From Sycon ciliatum (taxonomy: Eukaryota > Porifera > Calcarea > Leucosolenida > Sycettidae): a stretch of 64,000 bases of DNA. The notes below the pieces were generated by a model. That model was not told where the DNA came from, did no database searches, and worked only from the letters and a program-made list of their open reading frames with translations. Both the position numbers and the translations under genes were made by a program. Shown here in pieces: positions 42,205 to 57,700 of this stretch; the first letter of the stretch is position 1; every line of letters starts with the position of its first letter. The DNA lies in the NCBI RefSeq assembly GCF_964019385.1, contig NC_088646.1, positions 5,057,233 through 5,121,232 of the forward strand. The letters run 5' to 3'.

Positions 42205-44556
42205 GCCGTGTCATGTCGGTTCGAGCTCTCACCATCGCCTGGCCAACATCTGCAGCAAGCACCACGCAAACATTTCCCTTACCGCTATCGTCATGTCCCC
42301 TCTCACTGCTGGGACTCTCTTAATTCCGATCTCTCTCATTGTGACTGGTCATTTCTACGCCCAGGCAATTCCCCAACTGTTGACGACGCAGTCGATCGAT
42401 TTTCAATCGTCCTGGAACAAACCTTCCAGCACCACCTCGCTGATTTTTCCACCCATTCTTGTCGGTCAAACACACGCACATCGTCTGTGACATCCAATCC
42501 ACCCTGGGTGTCGACTGTCCTCGTATCTGCGGTGAAACGTAAACGAGACCTCTTCAGTGTCAGCCGAAAATTTCCAACACCTGTCAATATGGAGGCCTAC
42601 CGAGTTCAACGCCACTTTGTCAAATACCTATCCCGTAAAACCTACCGCTCTTACATCAGCTCCCTCTCTGCAACAATCTCATCACCCAATCGTCCTTCTC
42701 TCTATCAGTTCATTCGCACCCAGCGTCCCAGTGTCTCTCGCGCCCCAATCCAATGCTTGATTGATCCTGATGGCAACAGTCAGTCTGAGGCAAAGTTCAT
42801 TGCGGACACTCTGAACAAACAGTTTGTCTCTCCCGGACTTCCCGACGATCCGAACTGGGTTATCCCGCCCCTGCACCCAGCTCCAGAGCTGCGCGCTCCA
42901 CTTCTGGAGGTCTTTACAACAACTGGTGTGGTCCGCAAACAACTGAAACGTCTTAAGAGCTGCAAGTCTCCTGGAAAAGACGGTATTCCAAATGAAGTCC
43001 TTAAACTGCTGGTGCCTTCCTTGTCGTATCCCCTGTGCTTGCTCTTCAACTTGTCATATCGTGCAGGAGTCTTCCCATCTGCGTGGAAATCTGCTATTGT
43101 TGTCCCGATATTTAAGAAAGGACAACGCTCCCAAGCTGTTAATTACAGGCCCATCTCCCTCCTACCAACTATATCCAAGGTCTGTGAACGCATCTTCTAT
43201 GAATCTCTCTACCACCATGTCACCCCTGCCCTCTCCTCTGCACAATCCGGCTTCTGTCGTGGCGACTCAACTACTTTGCAATTGACACGCTTAATCCAGG
43301 ATATTTACGGACATCGTAACCCGAAGAAGCATGTAGGTCTTGTCTTTTTTGATCTGTCAAAAGCGTTCGATACAGTCTGGCATCGAGGCCTACTTGCAAA
43401 GCTTGAGTACATTTCTCTAGTACGTGGTACAGCTCTGCAGTGGCTGTCGTCATATTTGTCGTCCCGTCATCAAACTGTCCGTGTCTCTGCTTCCTTGTCC
43501 GATCCTTTACCTGTAGTGTCTGGTGTTCCACAGGGGTCCATACTGGGTCCACTCCTTTTCCTAACTTATGTGAACGATCTGCCCTCTCTAGTTCCAGACG
43601 TCAGCCTTTTTGCTGATGACACTGCACTGTTGTGCTCTGACAGCTTGCCGTCCAACCTCGTTACCTCCATGCAGACCGGCATTAACTCCACCATAGCATG
43701 GATGGAAGCTTGGAAGCTGAGGCCCAACATCGCGAAGACCGAAGCAATGTTCATCAGCCCATCGCCGCCTACTCAGCCGTTGCACTTTCCAGGAGCCAAT
43801 GCTAACGTTAAAATTGTTCATGAACACAAACACCTTGGTGTTATATTCGACAGCCATATGTCCTGGTCCCCACAGGTCCAGTCAGTATGCAAGCGAGCTA
43901 GCTCCTCCCTTGGCATGTTGCAACCTCACTGCCACCATTTAAATGACCATTGCCGAAAATTGTTCTTTACGTCGTATATTCTACCTATATTTGATTACTG
44001 TGACACAGCGTGGTGCGGTCTGTCTCAGGCCCTTGTCCAAACTCTGGAAATACACCAGCGTCTGCTTCTAAAAATCCTGTTTCGCAAAAATCAAACATTC
44101 TCCTCCCAACGTCTCTACAGTTTAGCTTCAGTATCTCCCCTCTTAGAGCGACACCAGCAACATCTTTGCATCCTTGTACACATGATCTTATTAGACCTGG
44201 CTCCAAAACACTTTGCTAAGTATAACTGGTTTGTGTCCACCAGATCAACACGTCATTCCTTCTCATTACCCCGTGCCAATACCTCCCTGTTTCTGAAATC
44301 TCCTATCTTCTCTGCGTACACTCTCTAGTCTTCCCTGCCAACTAGCCTTAAAGCATGCACAGACATTAAGGAGTTCAAGCTTCAGCTTCTTCGTCCTAAA
44401 TAATCTCACCATTTTCATCATGCCTCCCCTTGCAGTACTCTCTTTGTTTCTCTCCTTATTATTCAGTTCGCCGTGGTTGGCTACCACCCGACTTCTCATA
44501 TATATTGGCAGTCTTCTGACGAGCCAGGAGATGTTGAATTAATAATAATAATAATA
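42205..44556 (+). mobile_element. Non-LTR retrotransposon, copy 2 (5'-truncated)
   Basis: Homology to copy 1 begins at the last part of the endonuclease (VSCRFEL near 42208) and continues through the reverse transcriptase and the common 3'UTR (GCCGTGGTTGGCTA near 44471). It ends in (TAA)n at about 44535-44555. Copy 1 ends instead in (TAAA)n, so the tail unit differs within one family. 5' truncation is the usual result of incomplete reverse transcription. Confidence 0.88.
42208..44402 (+). pseudogene. Non-LTR reverse transcriptase, one nonsense codon
   Basis: A single frame of 706 codons carries SCKSPGKDGIPNEVLK, NYRPISLLP, FFDLSKAFDTVWH, SGVPQGSILGPLLF, FADDTALLC and KHLGVIFD. It is much better preserved than copy 1. 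A TAG at 44326-44328 replaces a Trp codon (TGG in copy 1). The same frame then continues for about 24 codons (SLPTSLKAC and onward) to a natural stop at 44400-44402. No endonuclease remains, so it cannot be autonomous. The ATG-less start (GTG at 42208) reflects truncation, not initiation. Confidence 0.88.
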
Positions 44557-44621
44557 ATTCTGCCGGCAGAAAAATTGGCAGAATTCGGTACTTTTTCTGG
44601 TAAGTTTCATGTATGTTTGGT

Positions 44622-44743
44622 ACACGAGTCACAGGAAAACCACGCGTCTTGATTGTCGTAACTTCAGTTGTCTGAAGATTGCTATATGGCATGAAACTTT
44701 AAGTTACGACAATCAAGACGCGTGGTTTTCCTGTGACTCGTGT
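44622..44743. repeat. Perfect hairpin, 43-bp arms
   Basis: ACACGAGTCACAGGAAAACC starts the left arm (44622-44664). The exact complement lies at 44701-44743, with a 36-bp loop. It sits inside the short TIR element that the non-LTR copy interrupts. GTATGTTTGGTA occurs just outside on both sides (about 44610-44622 and 44800-44811). No function is evident. Confidence 0.95.
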
Positions 44744-45369
44744 GTTACTGCTCTGCTTCCGCATTGAGCACTCTATCGATCCGGAGGACTCCGCTATTTG
44801 TATGTTTGGTATGTGGATAAAAAAATGGAGCAGAATTCGAGTAATTGCCTGCCATAAGGTTTGTATTGTTCTGCCAATTTCACTGCTTTTCGAGCAGAAT
44901 CTGCCACCGTTTTTCGAGCAGAATCCGCCGGTCCCTAGTATTCAATCTTCCCTCCGGTCATGTTCAGTTTTGCTAATATACATGTACAATTATTGTAATA
45001 ATACCTGGGAGGTGGTGTGCATTGTGCAAGTACCGGTAAAATTTAATGGAGTTGCTCAGTGCCCCCCGGACCTGTGAAGAGTGAAATCTGGTACTGTGGT
45101 AAAGCTGTAGTGGGTTTAGTACTGTAGTTCCACGGCCGGGCTGTGTTACAATCTCAGACTGAGTTCTTTCCTCCATCCCACCTTCATGGCATTGAACATA
45201 GGGTGTGGCCATGCCGGTCCTGCTGCAGCCTGAGAACTACAACAGGTGCACAGCAGAGGACTGCAGTGACACAATGTTTACATCCAACGTCACAGTGGCT
45301 CAGCTAGGTTCCTTTGAGGATGGCCAAATCTGACTAGTTTAATTGCGGGAAGGGTTAACGCTTTGATGG

Positions 45370-46296
45370 CTATTTGTTTTTATAGGAGTTGTCAGTGGAT
45401 CGAGCAGCAGTGGGAGCGGATACCAAGTGCCTAGATTGACATGATGAATAACACTTGTTGTAGAAGCTATAGAAGAGCAGCAGAAATGACAGCATGTAGA
45501 GCATGACAAATATGGCAAAGTTGCGCGGATAGCCGCAGTTCAAAGCTGCTATGAGGCCAGAGTGGAGAATCAAGGTGGCAAACTGTACCATCTGCAGCTG
45601 GGTGAGGTAGCACTTCCACCACAGGTATGGTTTTATCCAATCGCCGAGAGATGCCAGAAAGTAATAGGCATACATGAACACGTGGACGACGCAGTTCAAA
45701 ACTGGCTCATAGCTGCTGCTCCCACCGGGCATCCAGCGGGCCACAGCCCACCACACAACTGTGATTGAAGCATGGTGGTAGACATGGAGAAACGTCACCT
45801 GCGAGTTCTTCTTCCTGACGATCATGAAGATGGTGTCGGCAAACTCGATGATTTTCGAAAAGAAGTAGAGCCAGATCACACGTGCCACCCGGTAGTCAGA
45901 CGGGGCTAAATCATGACCAATAGGTGCACATGAGACAGCCTGGTTGTTGGAAAATCCAGACATTGGCAACTCGACAGCCATGTAGAGGCTAAGTAAAGTC
46001 ATGCCGCAGTTATAGATCTGCATAGCACGGTTGACATTCCATGCTTGGCGCTTCTCCATCAGCCGCGGCCCTATGGCGACAGCAAGCAAGTATGCAGCGA
46101 CTAAGACGATCAAGACCCATGCTTGGCCAATGAGAGGCAGCTGAGCACTTCTCGGGTCAGGGCCTGGACTCCACGGAGGAGCATTCTGCTTTCCAACACC
46201 CAGCAGCAGTGCTAGAGGATGATCAGCCTCCGCGTCCATGACTGCGGCTTCGTAATTCCTCCTGAACCTTCCAAAGAGAGTTCCCCCTTTCACCAA
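45370..46296 (-). CDS. ELO-family very-long-chain fatty acid elongase, intronless
   Basis: A 308-codon frame of the usual ELOVL length (about 270-315). ELO proteins are ER membrane 3-ketoacyl-CoA synthases that add two carbons to acyl-CoA. It shows KIIEFADTIFMIVRKKNSQV, the catalytic histidine box FLHVYHHASITVVWW (about residues 166-180), NCVVHVFMYAYYF and TQLQMVQF. There are about six or seven hydrophobic segments. The C-terminus is Lys-rich (YKNK), as often in ER proteins, but not a perfect dilysine signal. The first Met (46296) gives 19 extra residues before a second Met (MDAEADHP); either could be used. The subfamily cannot be set: the box is closest to the HVYHHAS type. No introns interrupt it, unlike most animal ELOVL genes. 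Confidence 0.92.
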   Translation of the reverse strand: MVKGGTLFGRFRRNYEAAVMDAEADHPLALLLGVGKQNAPPWSPGPDPRSAQLPLIGQAWVLIVLVAAYLLAVAIGPRLMEKRQAWNVNRAMQIYNCGMTLLSLYMAVELPMSGFSNNQAVSCAPIGHDLAPSDYRVARVIWLYFFSKIIEFADTIFMIVRKKNSQVTFLHVYHHASITVVWWAVARWMPGGSSSYEPVLNCVVHVFMYAYYFLASLGDWIKPYLWWKCYLTQLQMVQFATLILHSGLIAALNCGYPRNFAIFVMLYMLSFLLLFYSFYNKCYSSCQSRHLVSAPTAARSTDNSYKNK

Positions 46297-47340
46297 GCAA
46301 AGCCGGACGTACCGTACACTAACCAGTTACTTGTTTGTCTTCGCTTTCACATTATAATAGTGAGAGTGCATGGTATAGGCACGCTCAGTGGAATTGGGGG
46401 ACTGAATGGGCACAAACCCGCGAGTGGCCCAAGGAATATCCAGGATCTAGCCTAACACGCAGACGACGCCTTTAGCCCAAAGTCCATGAAGTGAAAACCA
46501 GTCATACACGGCTTGATACAGTCCAACAACGGAAATGACCTCCGAATTCCCAGGTTCCACGTCGCGACGTCGGTCATGCGCCAGATGCCTGTCAGTGACG
46601 TGACTTTACTTCTGCTTAGCCCACTGAGGCCAGGGAGTGCTGCTTGAAAGCACTCCCTGGTTCAGCCTGCCTACTACTAGTACTAGTACATAGGCTACAG
46701 GCTAGTACAGCTGCCACCACGGTGTGCGCTTGTCAAGACAAGACTCAAGAGTGAAGACCTGAGGTGCAGACCTTCCTCGGCTGTCAAACGTGACCTGCGA
46801 CGTGGGATCACAGACACAGGCCCACAATCACTTCGACCAGCTGAGCAAATACAAGACAAGTAGATCTACGACTATTACTGTATTAGTATTAGCAAGCCTT
46901 GACCTTTGGTAGCCTATTTAGTATTTACTCTGGGTATTAGTTACTGTAAGACCAAGAGTACATAACCCCGGGGAAGGTATCCGGAGTCCCGGATAGCCTG
47001 CTCCGGCCAGCCCGAACTGAGTTCAACCCGCACAGCCAGGACCGGTACAACAAGGGCAAACGGCAACAGACTGCATGCAGCAGCAATCTTCAAACTGTTG
47101 CTGAATAAACACTTAGCCAAAGCTGAATCCACCACTCCACCTGAAAAGAATGAAAGAATGGCATAGATAGACAGTTGAGGGGAACTGTGTGAAACCTGAA
47201 AGTAAGGCTGCAGATGAGATGAATATTGTAGATCATAGATGTACAGTGATAGCTAGCGTGTAGCTGACTTGCGGTAGATCTACGTTATGACAACACCATT
47301 ACACTGACTTACCGGTCACACTAATAGTAATACATTACAA
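46297..47340. other. Intergenic, no gene recognised
   Basis: This holds the presumed upstream region of the elongase gene. It contains a 29-bp hairpin at 46631-46659 and an isolated CAAGAGTACATAACCCC end at about 46953 with no partner end. I see no coding sequence. Confidence 0.4.
46631..46659. repeat. 29-bp hairpin, CAGGGAGTGCT arms
   Basis: Arms of 11 bp (CAGGGAGTGCT and AGCACTCCCTG) flank a 7-bp loop. It resembles the 32-bp element at 8646-8677 in its CAGGGAGT start, but the flanks ACTGAGGC and GTTCAGCC do not match, so transposition is not shown. Confidence 0.55.
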
Positions 47341-47374
47341 CAAGAATACATAACCCGGGGGTTATGTACTCTTG
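47341..47374. mobile_element. 34-bp hairpin element with 7-bp duplication
   Basis: CAAGAATACATAACCC and GGGTTATGTACTCTTG form 16-bp arms with one mismatch around GG. Perfect 7-bp repeats ATTACAA flank it (47334-47340 and 47375-47381). Its ends match the family at 15049 and 29917. Confidence 0.8.
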
Positions 47375-47552
47375 ATTACAATCGACAACAAAATGCGATC
47401 TGAATCATCTGATGTGATATTGACACCGAGAGATTACCAAAGGAGGAATAAGTAGCCAGGGGTATCATACAATGTAGAACATGTGTGTGCCAACTAACGT
47501 GTTACTTCGACCCTGCATATATCTATACACGTCATCAAGACGGGCCATAACT

Positions 47553-47656
47553 GGTGGTGGTGGTGGTGGTGGTGGTGGTGGTGGTGGTGGTGGTGGTGGT
47601 GGTGGTGGTGGTGGTGGTGGTGGTGGTGGTGGTGGTGGTGGTGGTGGTGGTGGTGG
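47553..47656 (+). repeat. (GGT)n microsatellite
   Basis: About 34 GGT triplets. Poly-Gly, poly-Val and poly-Pro frames through it are artefacts. G-rich strands of this kind can fold, but nothing shows a role here. Confidence 0.97.
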
Positions 47657-48026
47657 GGTATGGACGCTTGGCATCATACTTCATACTAAGAGTCGGTGCC
47701 ACATCATACTCTTACTCCGGGCTTCTCTACCCTTTTCAAAATCACTTTTCTTGTTCTCCCTGTCTCTCTCTTTCACCCATTTTTTTCATTTCTTTGACTA
47801 CTTTCACGTGGGACATGTCCTGCAGTCATTTGCTTTGCCCTGTATTAACTGTGACCACTACATGTAGTACAGTCATACTCAACACTCACTAGTACATTAG
47901 TGCACACACTGTGCTTTACCAAATGAGACGTTTACTTTTAGAATAGGACTAACATGATCCGAGTAGCTCATTTCACGTCAACACTATACCCACTGCAGCC
48001 CTCTCAACCCTCAACAACAGCTGCGA

Positions 48027-48105
48027 CAGCGACAACGATGACTCCGACTACGACGACGACACCGATGGTGACGACGACGACGACCGTGAAGAAGGCAGTC
48101 GAAAT
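48027..48105 (+). repeat. Degenerate (GAC)n tract
   Basis: An imperfect GAC/GAT repeat whose one open frame is Asp-rich. No acceptor, donor or homology makes it a convincing exon. Confidence 0.6.
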
Positions 48106-48109
48106 GCAA

Positions 48110-51100
48110 AAGACATGACCAAGCCCCGAGCCAGGGACCTTTGCTGGCTCGTCCAGAGCACTGCTGTATATCACGGAGATACAATGTAGATCTACTTCGA
48201 AGTAGAATATACCGTTGTACTACTCCGTAGTAGATCTACATGCAATGGGGTAGCCACGGAAGCACGCAGACCTGCGGCTGTAGCCTGTACTGCTGTAGCC
48301 AGTGTAGGCTGTAGGCGTTCTCCGATCATGCCAGCCAACATTTTTCGAGTATCCACAGCTGAAGCTTGCAAGCCCAGATAGGAGTGAAGGAAGTAGTTTC
48401 GCTGGCTGGCTGCTCAGGTAGATCTACTAGGTGCCTATACGAGTACTTCAAGTAGGTTTACCCACACGGCGGTTGTTGTTCGCACATAATTCTTCCTCCG
48501 ACAGGCTGCTCGTCTAAACCGTCTGTCTCAGTCATATCTTCTGCTCAAAGGTGCCAACCGCAAACCGACTTTCTTTACACTGGAGTCTACGGACGACGGT
48601 CTGTGCGCAGAAGTCCCAGTTCGAGTACAGTAGTGGCTACATGTACAATGATTGTAGACCTGCATGAATGCCCGCGAAACCAAAATCTTTGGTGTGAACG
48701 GGCCGAGCAGGCAGGCGCACCTTGCTACCTTGTGAACTTTTCCCGCGCAGGTTGCTCGTCGACAACCTAGCTTGATGAAAAGAAAACCATGTGCTTGACT
48801 TCGCTATTCTCTTATTCTGCATGCGCTGCGCGACACCACATTTGCAGCGCTTTGTCGAAAAAGGAGCAAGACGTAGAAGCTTGTTTTCTGCTCCTCCTTC
48901 CGCAAGAACTTGAAGAAGCCCTCCCTCCCTTATTCCTCCTAAATAACTATTACTTCAAAGAACGCTCCAGGCCCCTTCTCTTCCGCACCGCGCGCGCAAT
49001 GTTGACTTCACAAGGAGCGTGGCACTGTTAGCGGTAAGTCGGTACATGAGAGCTGTTTCTCTCTTTTGATACTGTCTTTCTGTGTTGTCATGCTTAGTGA
49101 AATACTTGCTGACGACGCTCTAAGTCTAACTTTACTTACCAGGCGTTGGCCTCGCTGCCAGTGCTTCCAAACACTGCTATTCAGTTATTTTTCTGTTGTT
49201 CGCTCTCACCACCAGTTTCCGCAACGTGCGTTGCTGTATTGTTTACGAATGTCCTCATTTTTCCTGACTTTTCCCGTTTCACTTCCTCAAACTTACGAAT
49301 TTCCCTTTCTCGTACTTATCACTTGCTCGCAGAAGACGGCACGGCTGGTTACCAATATTTACTGCAACCTTCCGAGATGAGGAAAGCATAGACTCCGCAA
49401 ATCCGCAGCAAGTTGAGTCGGTTGTTCTGACTTGCCGATGACTACACCATCATTGTCATGTTACGTTACTTTTGACGCGGAGCGTATCACGTGACAGGGG
49501 ATACGTACAACGGTTATGGTGAGTTTCGCTAGAATACAGGCATAACCATGACTTCGTCCTATGGTCGGAATGCATTACAGCAGCCGTGTATCGTTGAGCA
49601 GTCACGGTGAATAGCCCTAGTCACTAAGTGTGCTAGTGTGCACCGCGTAGTTGTAATGATTGTAAGGCTGGCTCCGCTGGTATCATGGTGTGGCTTTCTG
49701 TGACTGCCTTTTTCTGCAAACCGGAATAACCTTCCTGGCGAGTACGTGCCCACTGGCACGATGAGGGTAGAATGTACCTGCACAATTATTCTTTGCCAGT
49801 TAGTGCATCCATGATCAGTAGTGTGCATGCGTGCATACGTGACTCTCTGCATGTAACTGATGCCCTGTTGACTCGAACATGATGCTAGTTCTGTACATAC
49901 ATACCGTTGAAATGCTGTGCCTGTCCTGTACAGTATTGTGTGGTTACACCTCACACCTCACACCAGTGTTCATGCTTTTGTGTACATCCTTGCATTGAAA
50001 TTACAGAAGTCAACAGTCAACACACCTGCAGGCATATCGCATTCACCGATCACCTTCGCATCCCAGTCAAACGCCTTGCTGTACTCACCTCACATGCCTG
50101 GTGCTGCCTGGCAACTGCACAACACCCTGCACCGCCCCGCACCCGACAGGCACGGCAGAGTTCGCTATGAACATCCCTGCCATAGCCGCCGCTGATGAAA
50201 AGCTGAGCCAGGCTGGTGACCGGAATTGGAACTGCAAGCAATGTCAATGTAAGACTTCTGTACCTAAGCTGAGATTAGCGATTCTTTCCTAGACTAACAT
50301 GACCCGTGTTGCCTTAGCCCGCATGTCTTGCTCTTATGAGTGCTTCATGAACTAGACCTTCATGTTTTTGCACAACAATGCTGGACAAGCTTGTGTCATC
50401 ATTCATGATGATGCATAGCAGAGACTGACCAATGAAACGGATGCAGGGAGGCTACATCTACTTGTAAAACAGATTTACTAGGTCCATCCAATCCAAATCC
50501 AACGAAGGGTGTTCACTGTAAACATACAGCGGTGAATAGTATTCACCGATGTACAGTCATGCCCAAAGAAATCCTACCCAGGTGTCGAAAGCAGCACCTA
50601 GCAGCCCTCAGATCTGTTTTTGGAGCATGCATGATGTAATTGAAATGGCACCACAGCGCTACTTTTGACTCGTGGGTGGGATTCTTTAGCCACAACTGTA
50701 TGTTTACAGCTGGAGCACCGTTCCAGTGCAACTTCAGTGACCTACATGTACATCCAAGGACCACGATAATCTGTACTCCATGGAGCTTTTGACTTTCAAA
50801 TAGTGGACTGTGCACTCATGGTACAGGGCATAACGTTGTTCTTTGAAGTAAAAGTCGGATTTCATTGCTTTTCTTCGTATCTGATGGAAACAAGAGTGTA
50901 ACTTCGGGTGCCTCATGGTACCTCGTATCAAAGGTTTACTCTAGAATTCAAGACCCTTGGTACTAACAGTTATTCTGTTTGCTGTCTGTTCACTTCTGCT
51001 GCAGAATTCAAACATGAGCCGAAGTTGCAATGCCCATGAGGATTGCAATACCCCTTCAGGCCGATGCTCTCACTCAATGGACAATTGGATAATGGACTGT

Positions 51101-51180
51101 GGACAATTCTCTCGTTCAACTGAATCTGGTTATACGTACCATGCACACATAGTGTCACCAGTGGCTTAGCACTCTAGATA
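48110..51180. other. No gene confidently recognised
   Basis: A consensus donor GTAAGT follows a long frame at 48789-49031. A short frame ending NWNCKQCQ (about 50170-50250) runs into a GTAAGA donor. Both could be exon pieces, but no protein family is recognisable. The word GACTTTTCCCGTTT with CTCAAACTTA near 49262 recurs at the window's right end (about 63943), which suggests a dispersed repeat. Confidence 0.3.
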
Positions 51181-51187
51181 GGTACAC

Positions 51188-51345
51188 GCCAGGAACAGAT
51201 ACATGGACCATAGCCAGATGCGAACTGGCTTAGCTTAGGGCCGGGACAGATACATGGACCATAGCCAGATGCGAACTGGCTTAGCTTAGGGCTGGGACAG
51301 ATACATGGATCATAGCCGGGTGCGAACTGGCTTAGCTTAGGGCCG
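51188..51345 (+). repeat. 51-bp unit, three tandem copies
   Basis: Each unit contains GGACAGATACATGGACCATA and GCGAACTGGCTTAGCTTAGG. Copies start near 51191, 51242 and 51293 with a few substitutions. The 51-bp period keeps a minus-strand frame open (KLSQFASGYGPCIC), which is a period effect. Confidence 0.9.
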
Positions 51346-51349
51346 AGAT

Positions 51350-54702
<3,353 letters not shown>

Positions 54703-54775
54703 CAAGTTGCGTATTTGCATGTGTGTGTATGTGTGTGCATGTGTTAACCACACTTAGTTTTTGTTCAATATGCAG

Positions 54776-57700
54776 GAAGCCTTACGTCACGGCAAGCTTG
54801 CATCAGCCGTGGCCATCACACGCGGCACCAGCTCGCTTGACGACTATTGGTTATCTGTATCGTGAGTTGGGATAGGTGTGTGTGTTTGTGTGTGTGTTTG
54901 TGTGTGCATGGGGATTTGTTAAACTGACGGCGTCTCTTGGGGTGTTCAGCCAGGGCTCAGTCCAAGCCCATCATGTGCACAGATGCCATGTCGCATACTG
55001 TCAAGAGCTACACTGGTGCAATGTTCATGATCTTCCACGAAGCGAAAACTGGCCATGTGAATGGATTTGCCATCACTGGGGTGCACTGCAGAATTATTAT
55101 GTGCCCAACACTATGATTTTTGGCTTGTTGTGTTAAAACGCACTGGTGGTTCCAACATTATGCACACATCTTTGCGTCTGTGTACTCCAGCTTATCGTTG
55201 TGTGGCCTGCATGGACCGTAGTAAACATTCATACGTGACTGGTTGAGGTTGGACAAAAAGGTAAGGTGCTGCAGATAGTGTACTGACATAGGGGGCACAT
55301 ATCCATTTCCAATGTACAATGTGCCAAGGCAATCAACTATTCTGCTATTTATCCTAACTGCCTCCTCCTCCTCCTCCTCCTTCTCTGCAGGCTCCTCCTC
55401 CTGGAAACCTTTGATTTATGCTGATGGAAGTTCCCTTCTTCTTTCTTGTTGAATGTGCCACGTGCATGCGTCTACTCCTGGTGTGCATGCGTCTACTCCT
55501 GGTGTGCATGCGTCTACTCCTGGTGTGCATGCGTCTACTCCTGGTGTGCATGCGTCTACTCCTGGTGTGCATGCGTCTACTCCTGGTGTGCATGCGTCTA
55601 CTCCTGGTGTGCATGCGTCTACTCCTGGTGTGCATGCGTCTACTCCTGGTGTGCATGCGTCTACTCCTGGTGTGCATGCGTCTACTCCTGGTGTGCATGC
55701 GTCTACTCCTGGTGTGCATGCGTCTACTCCTGGTGTGCATGCGTCTACTCCTGGTGTGCATGCGTCTACTCCTGGTGTGCATGCGTCTACTCCTGGTGTG
55801 CATGCGTCTACTCCTGGTGTGCATGCGTCTACTCCTGGTGTGCATGCGTCTACTCCTGGTGTGCATGCGTCTACTCCTGGTGTGCATGCGTCTACTCCTG
55901 GTGTGCATGCGTCTACTCCTGGTGTGCATGCGTCTACTCCTGGTGTGCATGCGTCTACTCCTGGTGTGCATGCGTCTACTCCTGGTGTGCATGCGTCTAC
56001 TCCTGGTGTGCATGCGTCTACTCCTGGTGTGCATGCGTCTACTCCTGGTGTGCATGCGTCTACTCCTGGTGTGCACGAGTGTGTACACATACATCGCACA
56101 GAGTCATTGTCCGCGTGTATAGATGACGTCAATGCTGAATTCGATGATCAAAAAATGGTAAGGAATCCATGCTCAATATCCACATAATTCATTTTGTTCT
56201 TTACCATACCCGCTCATCAGTATACCTGACACTATGTTGCTGCCAGTATCCAATGGAAAGTTGTCTGATTTGAGAGTTCCTCATGAGTGCTTAGCTGAGC
56301 GCTTGTCTAACGGTGTTGTGCGCTGTGCAATGGTGCATGCGTTTGGATGTGCTATGATGGATGTGTGGTGTCTGCATGACTGTATGTTTGGTGCTTGTGT
56401 TTTAAGCCTGGCGACTTGGATATGATGCATCCGAGCGAGTGAACAATATTCCACTGGTAAGGTCAGTCATTCAGTGTTGTGTGCCTTTCCAGCGTATGTA
56501 TTATAGTGATGTGACTTGAAGCCGAGACCAATCATGCAACAACCTGTACAACAAGTATTTCTCCTCGATCCACCTTCAGTCTCTTCCCCATGGCAAGTTA
56601 TCAGAATGACTGTACATACGAGTGTTATTAGGAGACACTAATTCCTCGCCTCTTTCCGTGTGTGTGTGTGTCTGTCTGTGTGTTGTTGTCTCTCTGCGTG
56701 TCTCTGCATGCCTCTGTCTGTGTGTATGTGCATTTCTGCTACCTGGTGGCCATGAGTGTATGTGTATGTTCTGTACAGCGACCACCACGATTCCTTCTAC
56801 CTGACACATGAATGGTAAGGAATTCACCGCAACGACATACATTCTCTGTATAGGTGATTAGTAATATATGTGGAAGAGAAAAGGACATATGGATACGAGT
56901 TAAGAGTAACTCTCCATCACTCCATAACCTTGAACCTTCCAAGTTGGAAGGCTGTCGGTTAGCGCTACGGAGATGTGTTGAAGCTAGGTGTCAGGACGTC
57001 GAATGTTTCAGTACTCTGTCAGTTTTGTGCCTAGTTATTGCACTTTCTGACTGTATATAGTATCATGTTACAGTGATGGAGAGTTACTCTTAACTCGTAT
57101 CCATATGTCCTTTTCTCTTCCACATTTATTTATGGCTCAACATCCGAGTAATATATGTGTGTAAAGTAAAAGTAAAGTTTGCACGTCCGCATAATGTACA
57201 CTAAAACAAATTCGAACTTAGGAAACTGAATGCAGTTTTGCCAGTCAGATTAGGACCAGCTGACAATTGTGTATGTTGCATGCGACTTCGTGTGTTCGGT
57301 GGCTGTACGTATATGCATCCATGGCATGTGTTTGCATAGATACCGGTGTGTGTGTGTGTGTGTATGTCTGTGTGTGTGTCTGTGTGTGTCTGTGTTTGCA
57401 TGCATGGTTGCTTTGTGTAACTGAATTCCCGAAGTGGATTTCTCACTGGACTGAACAATCATCTCCCCATGTGTGGAAGGTAAGCACAGCTATTCAGAAC
57501 GCATTCATGTCGGTTCAACCAAGAGTAATCATAACTATGCCATGCAGCGCGCCTCTATTTTCTCCGTTTGTTTGCACTCCACCCTACCTATTAGCTTGGC
57601 GAACTGTGTAAGTGGTATCTGACTGAGTCTCAGTCCTGTGTCTTGCTTTCTGTGGAGACGTGCTGGTGTATGCAAATTCTGGTGGCTGTCTCTGTTTGAA

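Larger units (their letters stand above)
42191..44935. mobile_element. TIR element split by non-LTR copy 2
   Basis: GGGTCCGGCGGATT (42191-42204) and AATCCGCCGGTCCC (44922-44935) are inverted, one mismatch apart. The left piece stops where retrotransposon homology starts. The sequence after the retrotransposon tail resumes with CTGCCGGCAG, as the right-hand side (CGGATTCTGC on its complement) predicts. The retrotransposon thus landed about 14 bp inside a short TIR element of roughly 400 bp. Confidence 0.6.

Noticed and set aside
47465..47892. Poly-Pro, poly-Gly and poly-Val proteins
   Set aside because: They result from the (GGT)n microsatellite.
55462..56070. CRISPR-like repeat array
   Set aside because: There are no unique spacers between repeats and the genome is eukaryotic; it is a plain tandem satellite.
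55354..56187. Several open frames over 220 codons (repeated MHTRSRR, STPGVHA, LLLVCMR)
   Set aside because: All derive from the 21-bp satellite, are open on both strands and have no flanking coding signal.
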